The notes under the pieces were generated by a model, which made no database searches, was not told the DNA's origin, and saw only the letters and a list, made by a program, of their open reading frames with translations. This document shows, piece after piece, positions 44,274 to 51,663 of a DNA stretch of 64,000 nucleotides (its first letter is position 1; each line of letters begins with the position of its first letter). A program made the position numbers and the translations under genes. The stretch is from Caulobacteraceae bacterium UBA3198 (GTDB lineage: Bacteria; Pseudomonadota; Alphaproteobacteria; Caulobacterales; Caulobacteraceae): the NCBI GenBank assembly GCA_002363865.1, contig DEWY01000013.1:186001-250000 (forward strand), written 5' to 3'.

Positions 44274-45374
44274 GTGTTTGATCCTCGACGGTTCCTGATC
44301 CTGGGGGTGATGGCGGCCTTGTCGCTGCCGGTCCTGGCCATGCCGTTCCTGCCGATGCAGACGGTGTCACGGGAAGAGAACCGGATGCTGGCGCCGCCGC
44401 CGAGCTGGCCGCAGGATCTGGCCGGGTGGCGTCACGCGCCCCGTGCGGTGGACGCCTTCCTGGCTGACCATTTCGCCCTGCGCGAGCCGGCGATCTGGGT
44501 CGGCGCCCGGCTGGAGCGCCGTCTGGGCGTGACGGCGCCGGCCCAGGCCATGGCCGTCATTGGGGAGGGCGGTCAGATGTTCCTGACCGAGGGGCTGCTG
44601 CGCTCCACCGGCCAGGATGTCGACCCGTTGCGGGCGGCCGATTACGCCGATTTCGTCTGCCAGGTGTCGCGCCGACTGGAGGCCCGAGGCGTCGGCTTCG
44701 CCACGGGGCTGGCGCCCTCGCCAGGAACCATCCTGACCGACCAGACCCCGCCCTGGGCGCGGCCGGCGGTCACGCCCAGCGACCATGATCTGATCCTGCA
44801 GGGGCTGGAGGACTGCGCAGCCCCGGCCATCGACCTTAGGCCCGCCCTGCGCGAGGCGGCGGCGACGGATCGCGCCTACCGCCTCTATGACAGCCACTGG
44901 ACCCCCTGGGGGGCGCTGGCGGCCTACAACCGGATGGTCGCCGCCCTGGGCCACGCCGACTGGGCCTGGGCGAGGTCTGACCTGACCTGGGGCGAAATCC
45001 GCACCGATGATGGCGACCTGCCGCGCATGGCGGGCATGCCGCCAGCCATCGAGACCCTGACCATCCATCACCGCACCAGCCTGCCCGAAGGTGCTGTGCG
45101 GCAAGACCTGGCGACCTATGGCGGCCCCATGCCGGCCTTTGCGGTGGAGCGCGCCGCGCCCGGTCCCACCGTTCTGATCATCGGCGACAGCTACACCGCC
45201 GACTTCTTCCCCTCGCTCATCGCCGAGCGGGTGGGCCGGATGGTCTGGATCCACATGGACGGTTGTGGTTTCGACTGGCGCGTCGTCGAGGCCGAGGCGC
45301 CGGACTACGTCCTGCTGCTGCCGGCTGAGCGCAACGCCATGTGCGGTGGCCAGAGGCCCGCCGGCTTCGACTGA
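44274..45374 (+). CDS. AlgX/AlgJ-type SGNH acetyltransferase-like protein
   Basis: 366-residue periplasmic protein with an N-terminal signal anchor (FLILGVMAALSLPVLAMP). Features of the AlgX/AlgJ/PatB SGNH-like family are VSREENRMLAPPPSWP, the Asp-His pair in YDSHWTPWGALAAYNRM near 205-207 and the Ser motif VLIIGDSYTADFF near 302. The GTG start at 44274 follows GGGAGG and is 13 bases after the MBOAT stop. It likely takes the acyl group from the MBOAT protein and puts it on a polymer. It ends about 66 bases before the 3' end of the tmRNA gene on the other strand. Confidence 0.88.
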   Translation: MFDPRRFLILGVMAALSLPVLAMPFLPMQTVSREENRMLAPPPSWPQDLAGWRHAPRAVDAFLADHFALREPAIWVGARLERRLGVTAPAQAMAVIGEGGQMFLTEGLLRSTGQDVDPLRAADYADFVCQVSRRLEARGVGFATGLAPSPGTILTDQTPPWARPAVTPSDHDLILQGLEDCAAPAIDLRPALREAAATDRAYRLYDSHWTPWGALAAYNRMVAALGHADWAWARSDLTWGEIRTDDGDLPRMAGMPPAIETLTIHHRTSLPEGAVRQDLATYGGPMPAFAVERAAPGPTVLIIGDSYTADFFPSLIAERVGRMVWIHMDGCGFDWRVVEAEAPDYVLLLPAERNAMCGGQRPAGFD

Positions 45375-45439
45375 TCGGTGTGAGAGAGATATGAGAGGGA
45401 AAGGTGGAGGGGTTCTGTTGCAAGGCCCCCTCCCGGCCC

Positions 45440-45716
45440 CGCCTAGCGCTGCTAAGACACTAGGAGTTTAGGTCGAAATCTATCGGACCGCTTACGCAGC
45501 CAGACGGACTTCTTCAGCGAAGTTATCGTTCGCATTTAGATTAAGGCCCGAAACGGTGGGCCAAGCCGAGAGAAAGCAACACCTTTAGACGTCTGTCGAT
45601 GCTGATCGGCCCCAGACTTTCCGGCGATACCCGGAGAAGGATTTGGTGGAGCCGCCGGGAATCGCACCCGGGTCCAGTCCGCTTATGACGTGCGCGTTTA
45701 TCTCCATAGTCCGGCG
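45440..45716 (-). ncRNA. ssrA: tmRNA, circularly permuted two-piece form
   Basis: Read on the minus strand: the acceptor piece comes first and ends in CGGCTCCACCA (A at 45644) after the T-arm CCGGG-TGCGATT-CCCGG; then a 30-base spacer with the hairpin TCCGG/CCGGA (45614-45643); then the coding piece begins GGGGCCG (from 45613). GGGGCCG pairs with CGGCTCC including the G3-U70 wobble that alanyl-tRNA synthetase needs. GACGT in the coding piece can pair with ACGTC in the acceptor piece (helix P2). The tag ORF follows, then a hairpin CCTAGTG/CGCTAGG (45464-45442). Both outer ends are estimated. A -10-like TATATT lies at 45736-45731. Confidence 0.9.
45492..45533 (-). other. tmRNA tag reading frame
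   Basis: The tag ORF encodes ANDNFAEEVRLAA and ends in TAA; with the alanine brought by the tmRNA itself the tag is 14 residues. The ANDNFAEE start is typical of Caulobacterales tmRNA tags, and the terminal LAA is the ClpX-recognised end. Confidence 0.92.
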
Positions 45717-45779
45717 AACCGGACAGGTTGAATATAGGGCTGCGCGCCTGGAATTTGAAGGGCTTTCGCGTGGGGCGCG

Positions 45780-46604
45780 TCAGGGCGCCCGGGGCGGATC
45801 CTCGGGCTTGATGCGCCCGCCGCCGACGATCAGGGCCTCATAGGCCGCCCGCTCGCGGGAAAAGTCCGCGCCATTGGGCAAGAGGACGTCGATCCGCGGC
45901 TCATAGCCCATGGCCGCGCCAAACGCCGTCTCCAGCAGGTCGGCGGCTTCCCCCACCTCGGCGTGCTCGCAATCGCGGCGCAGAACTCCGCCGGCGTCGT
46001 CGGTCAGGCGGATCAGATCATAGGCCACGCCGTCCAGGCAGATGGAGCCGACGCTGGCGTTCCCCTCCTGGGCCACAGCGTCCCGGGGGCTGTTCCAGAC
46101 CGGGGAGGTCGCCAGTTCGACAATGCGGCTGCGATAGCTGGCCGGCAGCTCCACATCGAACCCGACCCGCCGGGCGATATCAGGCTCGCAGCAGGCGCGC
46201 CCGGCGCGGACCTGGGCGAAGGCCTTGCCATCCCGCCGGGCGGTCAGGCGGATGACCATCTGATCGACGCTGTTGGAGGGGCGACGCCAGACCTCGATCA
46301 TCGCCTCGCCGCCATAGACCACCTGGGTCTGCAGGGGCGGCAGGCCCCAGAGGCGATAGAGGGTCGGATCGACGGGGGTGATCACCGGTGGCGGGCCTGC
46401 GCGGGGCAGCCGGCGCCTGGCCATGGGATCGGCGGCGTCCGGGGGCGGCGGGCGCTCGGCGTTCCACCAGTCGTGGGGGTCCGGCGGCGGGTAGGGCGAC
46501 CCCACCCCTGCGGGAGCGGTGAAGGTCTGCTGGGCGAGGCTCGGGGTGGCGGCCGTGAGGCTGAGGGCCAGTCCTAGGGCCGCCCGCTGCATCCTGTTCG
46601 CCAT
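45780..46604 (-). CDS. Secreted protein of unknown function
   Basis: 274-residue protein with a clear signal peptide (MANRMQRAALGLALSLTAATPSLAQ), then a Pro/Asp-rich stretch (about 30-75) and a compact part with GGEAMIEVWRRP, VIRLTARRDGKAFAQVRAGRACCEP and SICLDGVAYDLIRL. Four or five cysteines suggest disulfides in the periplasm. I do not recognise the family. It lies 10 bases after the ilvN stop on the same strand and may be read from that operon, although a link to amino acid synthesis is not obvious. Confidence 0.75.
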   Translation of the reverse strand: MANRMQRAALGLALSLTAATPSLAQQTFTAPAGVGSPYPPPDPHDWWNAERPPPPDAADPMARRRLPRAGPPPVITPVDPTLYRLWGLPPLQTQVVYGGEAMIEVWRRPSNSVDQMVIRLTARRDGKAFAQVRAGRACCEPDIARRVGFDVELPASYRSRIVELATSPVWNSPRDAVAQEGNASVGSICLDGVAYDLIRLTDDAGGVLRRDCEHAEVGEAADLLETAFGAAMGYEPRIDVLLPNGADFSRERAAYEALIVGGGRIKPEDPPRAP

Positions 46605-46614
46605 TTAAGTGCTC

Positions 46615-47163
46615 CTAGAGGGCGTCGGCCCCCCGCGTGATGGAAAGCACGCCGGTGCGCGACAGTTCCACCAGACCCAGCGGCCGCATCAGTTCGGCGA
46701 ACTTGTCGATCTTGTTCGGCGCGCCGGTGATCTCAAAGACGAAGCTCTCATGGGTGGTGTCGATCACCCGGGCGCGGAAGATGTCGGCGACCCGCAGGGC
46801 CTCGACCCGCTCGGCGCCCAGGCTCTTGACCTTCACGAGGGCCAGTTCGCGTTCGAGACCGTTGGGGTCGCGGGTCACGTCCTGGACGTGGCGGGTGGAG
46901 ACCATCTTCTCCAGCTGGGCCTCGATCTGGCCCAGCACGTGGGGCGTGCCGCGGGTGACGATGGTCACGCGGCTGGTATGGGCGTTGCGGTCGGTCTCGG
47001 CGACCGTCAGGCTCTCGATATTGTAGCCCCGGGCGGCAAACAGCCCGACCAGCCGGTGCAGGACCCCCGGCTCGTTGTCCACGAGCACGGCGAAGGTGGC
47101 GAGGTTCTCCACCTCGGCCTTGTGATCGAGGTCATAGACGGAGGCGGGCTGGGGATCGGGCAT
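46615..47163 (-). CDS. ilvN: Acetolactate synthase small (regulatory) subunit
   Basis: Regulatory subunit of acetohydroxyacid synthase that binds valine and activates the large subunit. The ACT domain (about 18-92) starts with TFAVLVDNEPGVLHRLVGLFAARGYNIESLTVAET, and the C-terminal domain has RDPNGLERELALVKV and RPLGLVELSRTGVLSITRG. Length 182 is normal. It is separated from ilvB by an unrelated small gene of 199 codons on the same strand. Confidence 0.96.
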   Translation of the reverse strand: MPDPQPASVYDLDHKAEVENLATFAVLVDNEPGVLHRLVGLFAARGYNIESLTVAETDRNAHTSRVTIVTRGTPHVLGQIEAQLEKMVSTRHVQDVTRDPNGLERELALVKVKSLGAERVEALRVADIFRARVIDTTHESFVFEITGAPNKIDKFAELMRPLGLVELSRTGVLSITRGADAL

Positions 47164-47197
47164 CAAGGTCTCTTCTCTAGGCTCGGCCGTTCAGGTG

Positions 47198-47797
47198 TCA
47201 CAGGCGGCGGTTGGCGTCCACCCGTCTGGCGTCAAGCTCTTCCATCAGCCGCTGGATATCTATGCCCCGCCCGCTACGGCTGGTTGCCGCCGATGCGGTG
47301 CGGCTTCGGCCGACCTCGGACTGAACGCTGGATACAAACCGCTTCAGGGCGTCCTCCGCGACCAGACCGATCTTCAGGCGGTCGGCATCAGGCGAGGCAA
47401 GTTCGAGGCAGGCTTGGTGCGCGACGATGAGATCATCGAGAATGGCGGGTCGACGGCCCCGGTAGGCGATTTGCTTTTCACGACCCTCCCGACCCCAGCG
47501 CCGATTTCTAAAGAACAGGCGGCCCTGTTCGGCGAGAACGCTCGTCTTGAAGGCGAGGTCGATCCGTCGGATCTCAAACTCGGCCGGCGGTAGCGCCCGC
47601 GCGCTCAGCCGAGCAATCAGCACGACCGATTGCAGCGCCTCGATCGCTCGGTCAGCCCAGGCGTGGACGTCGGTGCGACGGAGGCTATCGTCGCGCCTTC
47701 GAATCCACCAAGCCGTGGCCGCAAGGAGCAGGCCAACGATCGAGACCAGGGCGGCCAGCGCCTCCCAGTCGTCAGCAGTGAAGAGTGCCGGCTCCAA
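47198..47797 (-). CDS. Small membrane protein of unknown function between ilvB and ilvN
   Basis: 199-residue protein with one N-terminal membrane helix (about 14-32, ALAALVSIVGLLLAATAWWI) and a basic, helical cytosolic part (RRRDDSLRRTDVHAWADRAIEAL, FFRNRRWGREGREKQ). Start is TTG at 47797 with AGGA upstream, 12 bases after the ilvB stop, and its stop is 34 bases before ilvN, so it is in the operon. I do not recognise the family; the general build resembles small uncharacterised membrane proteins with no known partner. Confidence 0.7.
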   Translation of the reverse strand: MEPALFTADDWEALAALVSIVGLLLAATAWWIRRRDDSLRRTDVHAWADRAIEALQSVVLIARLSARALPPAEFEIRRIDLAFKTSVLAEQGRLFFRNRRWGREGREKQIAYRGRRPAILDDLIVAHQACLELASPDADRLKIGLVAEDALKRFVSSVQSEVGRSRTASAATSRSGRGIDIQRLMEELDARRVDANRRL

Positions 47798-47809
47798 CCG
47801 TTCCTCGCC

Positions 47810-49612
47810 TCACACCAACCGCTTGCCGGCGTCGTCGATGATGGAGCCGAGGTCGCGGGCTTCCTGGGCCAGGATCATCTCGTTGTGGGCCTTGCCCGAC
47901 GGGATCATGGGGAAGCAGTTCTCTTCCTTGGTCACCCGGCAGTCGAACAGGACCGGGCGGCGGACGGAGATCATCTCGGCGATCTTGTCGTCCAGTTCGC
48001 CTGGATGCTCGGCCCGCAGGCCGACCGCGCCGAAGGCCTCGGCCATCTTCACGAAGTCCGGCAGGCTTTCCGAATAGGAGTGCGAATAGCGCTCCCCGTG
48101 CAGCAACTGCTGCCACTGGCGGACCATGCCCATCCATTCGTTGTTCAGGATGAAGATCTTGATCGGCAGGTCGTACTGAATGGCCGTGGCCATCTCCTGC
48201 ATGGTCATCTGGACGCTGGCGTCGCCGGCGATGTCGATGACGAGCGAGTCCGGATGGGCGATCTGCACGCCGACGGCGGCGGGCAGGCCATAGCCCATGG
48301 TGCCCAGGCCGCCCGAGGTCATCCAGCGGTTGGGGTCTTCGAAGCGGAAATACTGGGCGGCCCACATCTGATGCTGGCCCACCTCGGTGGTGATGTAGAC
48401 GTCCTTGTCCTTGGCGTGGTGGTAGAGCCGCTCGACCGCCTGCTGCGGCTTGATCAGCTTGGAGTCCGGCGTGTAGGCGAAGCAGTCGCGCGCCCGCCAG
48501 ACCTCGATCTGCTTCCACCATTCGGCCAGAGCCGTCTTGTCCACCGACAGGCGCATGGCCTTCCAGGCGGCGATCATGTCTTCCAGCACGCTGGCGGCGT
48601 CGCCGACGATGCCCACGTCGCAGCGTACATTCTTGCCGATGGAGGAGGCGTCGATGTCCACGTGGATCTTGCGCGAGGTGGGCGCGAACGCGTCCAGCCG
48701 CCCGGTGACCCTGTCGTCAAAGCGAGCGCCGAGCGCCACCATGACGTCGCAGTCGTGCATGGCGTGGTTGGCTTCATAGCTGCCGTGCATGCCCAGCATG
48801 CCCAGCCACTTGGGGTCTGCGGCCGGGAAGGCGCCCAGACCCATCAGGGTCGAGGTCACCGGCGCGCCGGTCAGTTCGGCGAACTCCCGCAGAAGTGCCG
48901 ACGCCCTCGGGCCGGCGTTGATCACGCCGCCGCCGGTATAGAGGATCGGCCGGCGCGACTGGGCGATCAGGGTGACCGCTTCGGCGATGCGGCCGGCGTC
49001 GCCCTTGACCTGCGGGCGGTAGTCATGGGCGTGGGTGACGGCCTGCGGGCCCTGATAGGCCGCCTTGCCGAACTGCACGTCCTTGGGGATGTCGATGACC
49101 ACCGGGCCAGGACGGCCCGAGGTGGCGATGTGGAAGGCCTCGTGCATGATGCGCGGCAGGTCGTCGACGTTCTTGACCAGATAGTTGTGCTTGGTGATCG
49201 AGCGGGTGATGCCGATCGTGTCGCACTCCTGGAAGGCGTCGGTGCCGATCAGGTGGGTGGCCACCTGGCCGGTGATGACCACCAGGGGGATGGAGTCCAT
49301 CAGGGCGTCGACGATGCCGGTGACCGCATTGGTCGCGCCGGGCCCAGAGGTGACCAGGACGACGCCCGGCTTGCCGGTGGAACGGGCATAGCCCTCGGCC
49401 GCATGGGTGGCGCCCTGTTCATGGCGGACCAGGATATGACGCAGCCGCGGCTCGGCGAACAGCGCGTCATAGATCGGCAGCACCGCCCCGCCAGGATAGC
49501 CGAACAGAACCTCTACGCCCTGGTCGAGCAGCGAGCGGACAACGATCTCGGCGCCGCTCATCATCTCGGTGTCGGCGGCTTCGGGGGCTGTGATGGTCTG
49601 GTGGGCGGTCAT
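47810..49612 (-). CDS. ilvB: Acetolactate synthase large (catalytic) subunit
   Basis: Thiamine-diphosphate enzyme that starts valine, leucine and isoleucine synthesis. From ATG 49612 (600 aa) the motifs include the catalytic Glu region HEQGATHAAEGYAR, GPGATNAVTGIVDALMDSIP and the ThDP motif GDASVQMTMQEMATAIQ. The longer frame to 49678 reads through the attenuator stem and is not real. It is preceded by a leader peptide and terminator, which point to attenuation control. Confidence 0.97.
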   Translation of the reverse strand: MTAHQTITAPEAADTEMMSGAEIVVRSLLDQGVEVLFGYPGGAVLPIYDALFAEPRLRHILVRHEQGATHAAEGYARSTGKPGVVLVTSGPGATNAVTGIVDALMDSIPLVVITGQVATHLIGTDAFQECDTIGITRSITKHNYLVKNVDDLPRIMHEAFHIATSGRPGPVVIDIPKDVQFGKAAYQGPQAVTHAHDYRPQVKGDAGRIAEAVTLIAQSRRPILYTGGGVINAGPRASALLREFAELTGAPVTSTLMGLGAFPAADPKWLGMLGMHGSYEANHAMHDCDVMVALGARFDDRVTGRLDAFAPTSRKIHVDIDASSIGKNVRCDVGIVGDAASVLEDMIAAWKAMRLSVDKTALAEWWKQIEVWRARDCFAYTPDSKLIKPQQAVERLYHHAKDKDVYITTEVGQHQMWAAQYFRFEDPNRWMTSGGLGTMGYGLPAAVGVQIAHPDSLVIDIAGDASVQMTMQEMATAIQYDLPIKIFILNNEWMGMVRQWQQLLHGERYSHSYSESLPDFVKMAEAFGAVGLRAEHPGELDDKIAEMISVRRPVLFDCRVTKEENCFPMIPSGKAHNEMILAQEARDLGSIIDDAGKRLV

Positions 49613-49648
49613 GGCAGTGGCCTTCTTTAGGCTGGCCTTCAGGGCAAT

Positions 49649-49671
49649 AAAAAAGGCCCGCTGGGGGGCCT
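49649..49671 (-). terminator. Attenuator terminator of the ilvB operon
   Basis: On the minus strand AGGCCC (49671-49666) pairs with GGGCCT (49659-49654) around six bases, followed by a six-T run (49654-49649), 37 bases before the ilvB start. The left arm GGCCC can instead pair with GGGCC at 49710-49706, just after the leader peptide stop, giving a possible antiterminator. Confidence 0.8.
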
Positions 49672-49692
49672 GGTGCAAGCGACCTCGTTCGC

Positions 49693-49708
49693 GCCGATCG
49701 AAATCGGC
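49693..49708 (-). promoter_or_regulatory. UUCG hairpin in the ilv leader
   Basis: Perfect six-base stem GCCGAT / ATCGGC closed by the very stable TTCG tetraloop, five bases after the leader stop codon. It overlaps the segment (49710-49706) that could pair with the terminator arm, so the two structures compete. Confidence 0.65.
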
Positions 49709-49712
49709 CCGT

Positions 49713-49781
49713 CTAAGGTCGCCACTTAAGTACGATGCTGACGCGCACGCGCGTTCTCCAGATAGAGTGTTTCCCGCTCAT
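49713..49781 (-). CDS. ilv operon leader peptide
   Basis: A 22-codon frame (ATG 49781 to TAG 49713) containing the run VRVSIVL, that is Val, Val, Ile, Val and Leu codons within seven, followed directly by the UUCG hairpin and the attenuator. This is the layout of branched-chain amino acid attenuation, and attenuation has been reported for ilvBN in Caulobacter crescentus. No Shine-Dalgarno is visible before the ATG, so it may be on a leaderless mRNA or start elsewhere. It begins 20 bases after the miaA stop. Confidence 0.65.
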   Translation of the reverse strand: MSGKHSIWRTRVRVSIVLKWRP

Positions 49782-49801
49782 CGCATGCGCGGGCCGGGGC
49801 G

Positions 49802-50722
49802 TCAAGGCGCGCCCAGAGCAAGAAACTGCCCCCATCGGGCCTCCGGGTCGGCCGCCGTAATCCTGGGCCAGTCTGAGGTCTGGTTGCGGAACCAGGTCGC
49901 CTGGCGCTTGGCGTAGCGACGGGTGGCCTGACGGGCGGCGGCCAGGGCCTCATCCAGGCTCATCGCACCCGCCTGCCAGGCGGCGATCTCCGCCAGCCCG
50001 AGGGCCTTCATCACCGGAAGGTCAGGATCGAGACGCCGCGCCAGCAGAGCTGAAACCTCGGCGGCGGCGCCCGCCTCGACCATGCCCGCCAGTCGCGCGT
50101 CGCAGCGGGCATAGAGCGCCGCGCGGGGCGGATCGATAGCGACGCCCCGCCAGTCACCGGCGTCAAGGGGCGCGGTCGTCTGCGTCTGAAGCGTCGAGAG
50201 CGACTGGCCAGCGGTGAGATAAACCTCCCAGGCGCGCGCCAGCCGCTGGCGGTCGCCGGGTGCGATGCGCGCCGCGGCGGTCGGGTCGACCTGCGCCAGA
50301 CGGTCCCGGAAGGCCGCCTCGCCGAGCGTCTCGAAGTCCGCCGCCACGGCGGCCCGGGTTTCTGTGGCGGCGGTGGGGATCTCGGCCAGACCATGGGTCA
50401 GGCTGCGGAAATAGAGGCCGGTGCCGCCGACGAGGATGGGGCTTTTCCCACGGCTGCGGATGTCGGCGATAAGCGGCAGGGCTGCGCGCTGCCAGCGGCC
50501 CACCGACCAGGCCTCGGCTGCGTCGGCGACGCCGAACAGATGGTGGGGAGCCTGGCCCAGCTCGTCCGGCGCGGGCCGGGCGCTCAGAATTTCCAGGTCG
50601 CGATAGAGCTGGATGGAGTCGGCGTTGACGATCTCGCCGCCGATTTCCCGGGCCAGGCGCAGGGAGATCGCCGTCTTGCCGCTTGCCGTCGGCCCGCCGA
50701 TCAGCCAGATGCGGGGCTCCAT
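49802..50722 (-). CDS. miaA: tRNA dimethylallyltransferase
   Basis: MiaA adds the dimethylallyl group to A37 of tRNAs that read UNN codons. From ATG 50722 (306 aa) the P-loop is GGPTASGKTA (9-18), with NADSIQLYRDLEI, GGTGLYFRSL and the C-terminal QATRRYAKRQATWFRNQ. The open frame to 51076 is a shadow across the serB gene. Its start codon overlaps the serB start on the opposite strand. It is followed closely by the ilv leader; since no clear promoter for the leader is seen, some ilv transcription may come from miaA. Confidence 0.96.
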   Translation of the reverse strand: MEPRIWLIGGPTASGKTAISLRLAREIGGEIVNADSIQLYRDLEILSARPAPDELGQAPHHLFGVADAAEAWSVGRWQRAALPLIADIRSRGKSPILVGGTGLYFRSLTHGLAEIPTAATETRAAVAADFETLGEAAFRDRLAQVDPTAAARIAPGDRQRLARAWEVYLTAGQSLSTLQTQTTAPLDAGDWRGVAIDPPRAALYARCDARLAGMVEAGAAAEVSALLARRLDPDLPVMKALGLAEIAAWQAGAMSLDEALAAARQATRRYAKRQATWFRNQTSDWPRITAADPEARWGQFLALGAP

Positions 50723-51614
50723 GGAAATCGCGCTCACCCTTGTCAGTCCGCAGGAGGCCGCCGTCGCTGCGGCCGCCGTCCAACTCACCCAAGCGCTCGC
50801 AGGCGCACACGCCCGCGTCAAGGAACCCCGGCCCCTAGGCCCCGGCGCCGTGGACCTGTCGGTGGAGGCCGATGCGCTCGCGCCGGTGCGCGACGCCGTC
50901 CTGGCCGCCCTGTCGGATATGCCGGTGGACGCCTGCGTCCAGCCCTGGGCGGGCCGGCGCAAGCGGCTGCTGATCGCCGACATGGATTCCACCATCATCG
51001 GCTGCGAGTGCATCGACGAGCTGGCCGACTTCGCCGGCGTCAAGGACAGGGTCTCGGAGATCACCGAGCGAGCCATGCGTGGCGAGCTGGATTTCGAGGC
51101 GGCCCTGCGTGAGCGGGTGGCGATGCTGAAGGGTCTGCCGCTGTCGGATCTGCAGCGGGCCTATGACGAGCGGGTGGCGCTCAATCCCGGGGCGCGGACC
51201 CTGGTGCGGACCATGGCGGCGGGCGGGGCACGCTGCGTCCTGGTCTCCGGCGGTTTCACCTTTTTCACCAGCCGGGTGGCGCAGGCTGCCGGTTTTCACG
51301 CCCAGCGGGCCAACACCCTGATCGAGGCGGGCGAAGTTCTGGCCGGCGAGGTGGGCGTCCCCATCCTCGGCCGCGAGGCCAAGCTTGCGGCTCTGCGCGA
51401 AGAGGCCGCCGCCATCGGGGTCGACCTGACCGCGACCCTGGCCGTCGGCGACGGAGCCAATGATCTGGCCATGATCGAGGCGGCGGGCCTCGGCGTCGCC
51501 TACAGGGCCAAGCCGGTGGTCGCCGCCCAGGCCCACGCCCAGGTGGATCATGCCGACCTGACGGCCCTGCTCTACTTCCAGGGCTACGCCGCGGCGGACT
51601 TTGTCACCGACTGA
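50721..51614 (+). CDS. serB: Phosphoserine phosphatase
   Basis: HAD-family enzyme that makes serine from phosphoserine. From ATG 50721 (297 aa) an N-terminal ACT-like domain (about 1-75) precedes the HAD core: nucleophile motif IADMDSTIIGCECIDELAD, motif II VLVSGGFTFFT and motif III VGDGANDLAMIEAAG. The ATG is in CCATGG, so it shares two bases with the miaA ATG. The longer frame to 50613 lies in miaA. A HAD phosphatase of another type follows 49 bases later. Confidence 0.96.
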   Translation: MEIALTLVSPQEAAVAAAAVQLTQALAGAHARVKEPRPLGPGAVDLSVEADALAPVRDAVLAALSDMPVDACVQPWAGRRKRLLIADMDSTIIGCECIDELADFAGVKDRVSEITERAMRGELDFEAALRERVAMLKGLPLSDLQRAYDERVALNPGARTLVRTMAAGGARCVLVSGGFTFFTSRVAQAAGFHAQRANTLIEAGEVLAGEVGVPILGREAKLAALREEAAAIGVDLTATLAVGDGANDLAMIEAAGLGVAYRAKPVVAAQAHAQVDHADLTALLYFQGYAAADFVTD

Positions 51615-51663
51615 AGCAGGTCTTGATTACACGCCCTCGGGCGCCTGGGCTAAGAGCCTGACC

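Noticed and set aside
42872..44341. A 489-codon open frame on the minus strand
   Set aside because: Antisense to the MBOAT gene, with repetitive Gln/Gly/Asp composition and no domain.
45640..45720. A possible isolated tRNA fragment (T-arm and CCA)
   Set aside because: There is no D-arm or anticodon arm; the matching acceptor strand and tag frame further along show it is the acceptor piece of a permuted tmRNA.
47630..49630. A 666-codon open frame on the plus strand
   Set aside because: It is antisense to ilvB and is low-complexity His/Gly/Asp/Val-rich, as expected from reading a GC-rich gene on the other strand. ilvB is complete and conserved.
49802..51076. A 424-residue form of MiaA with a 118-residue N-terminal extension
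   Set aside because: The extension is antisense to serB and has no similarity; the family starts at MEPRIWLIGGPTASGKT.
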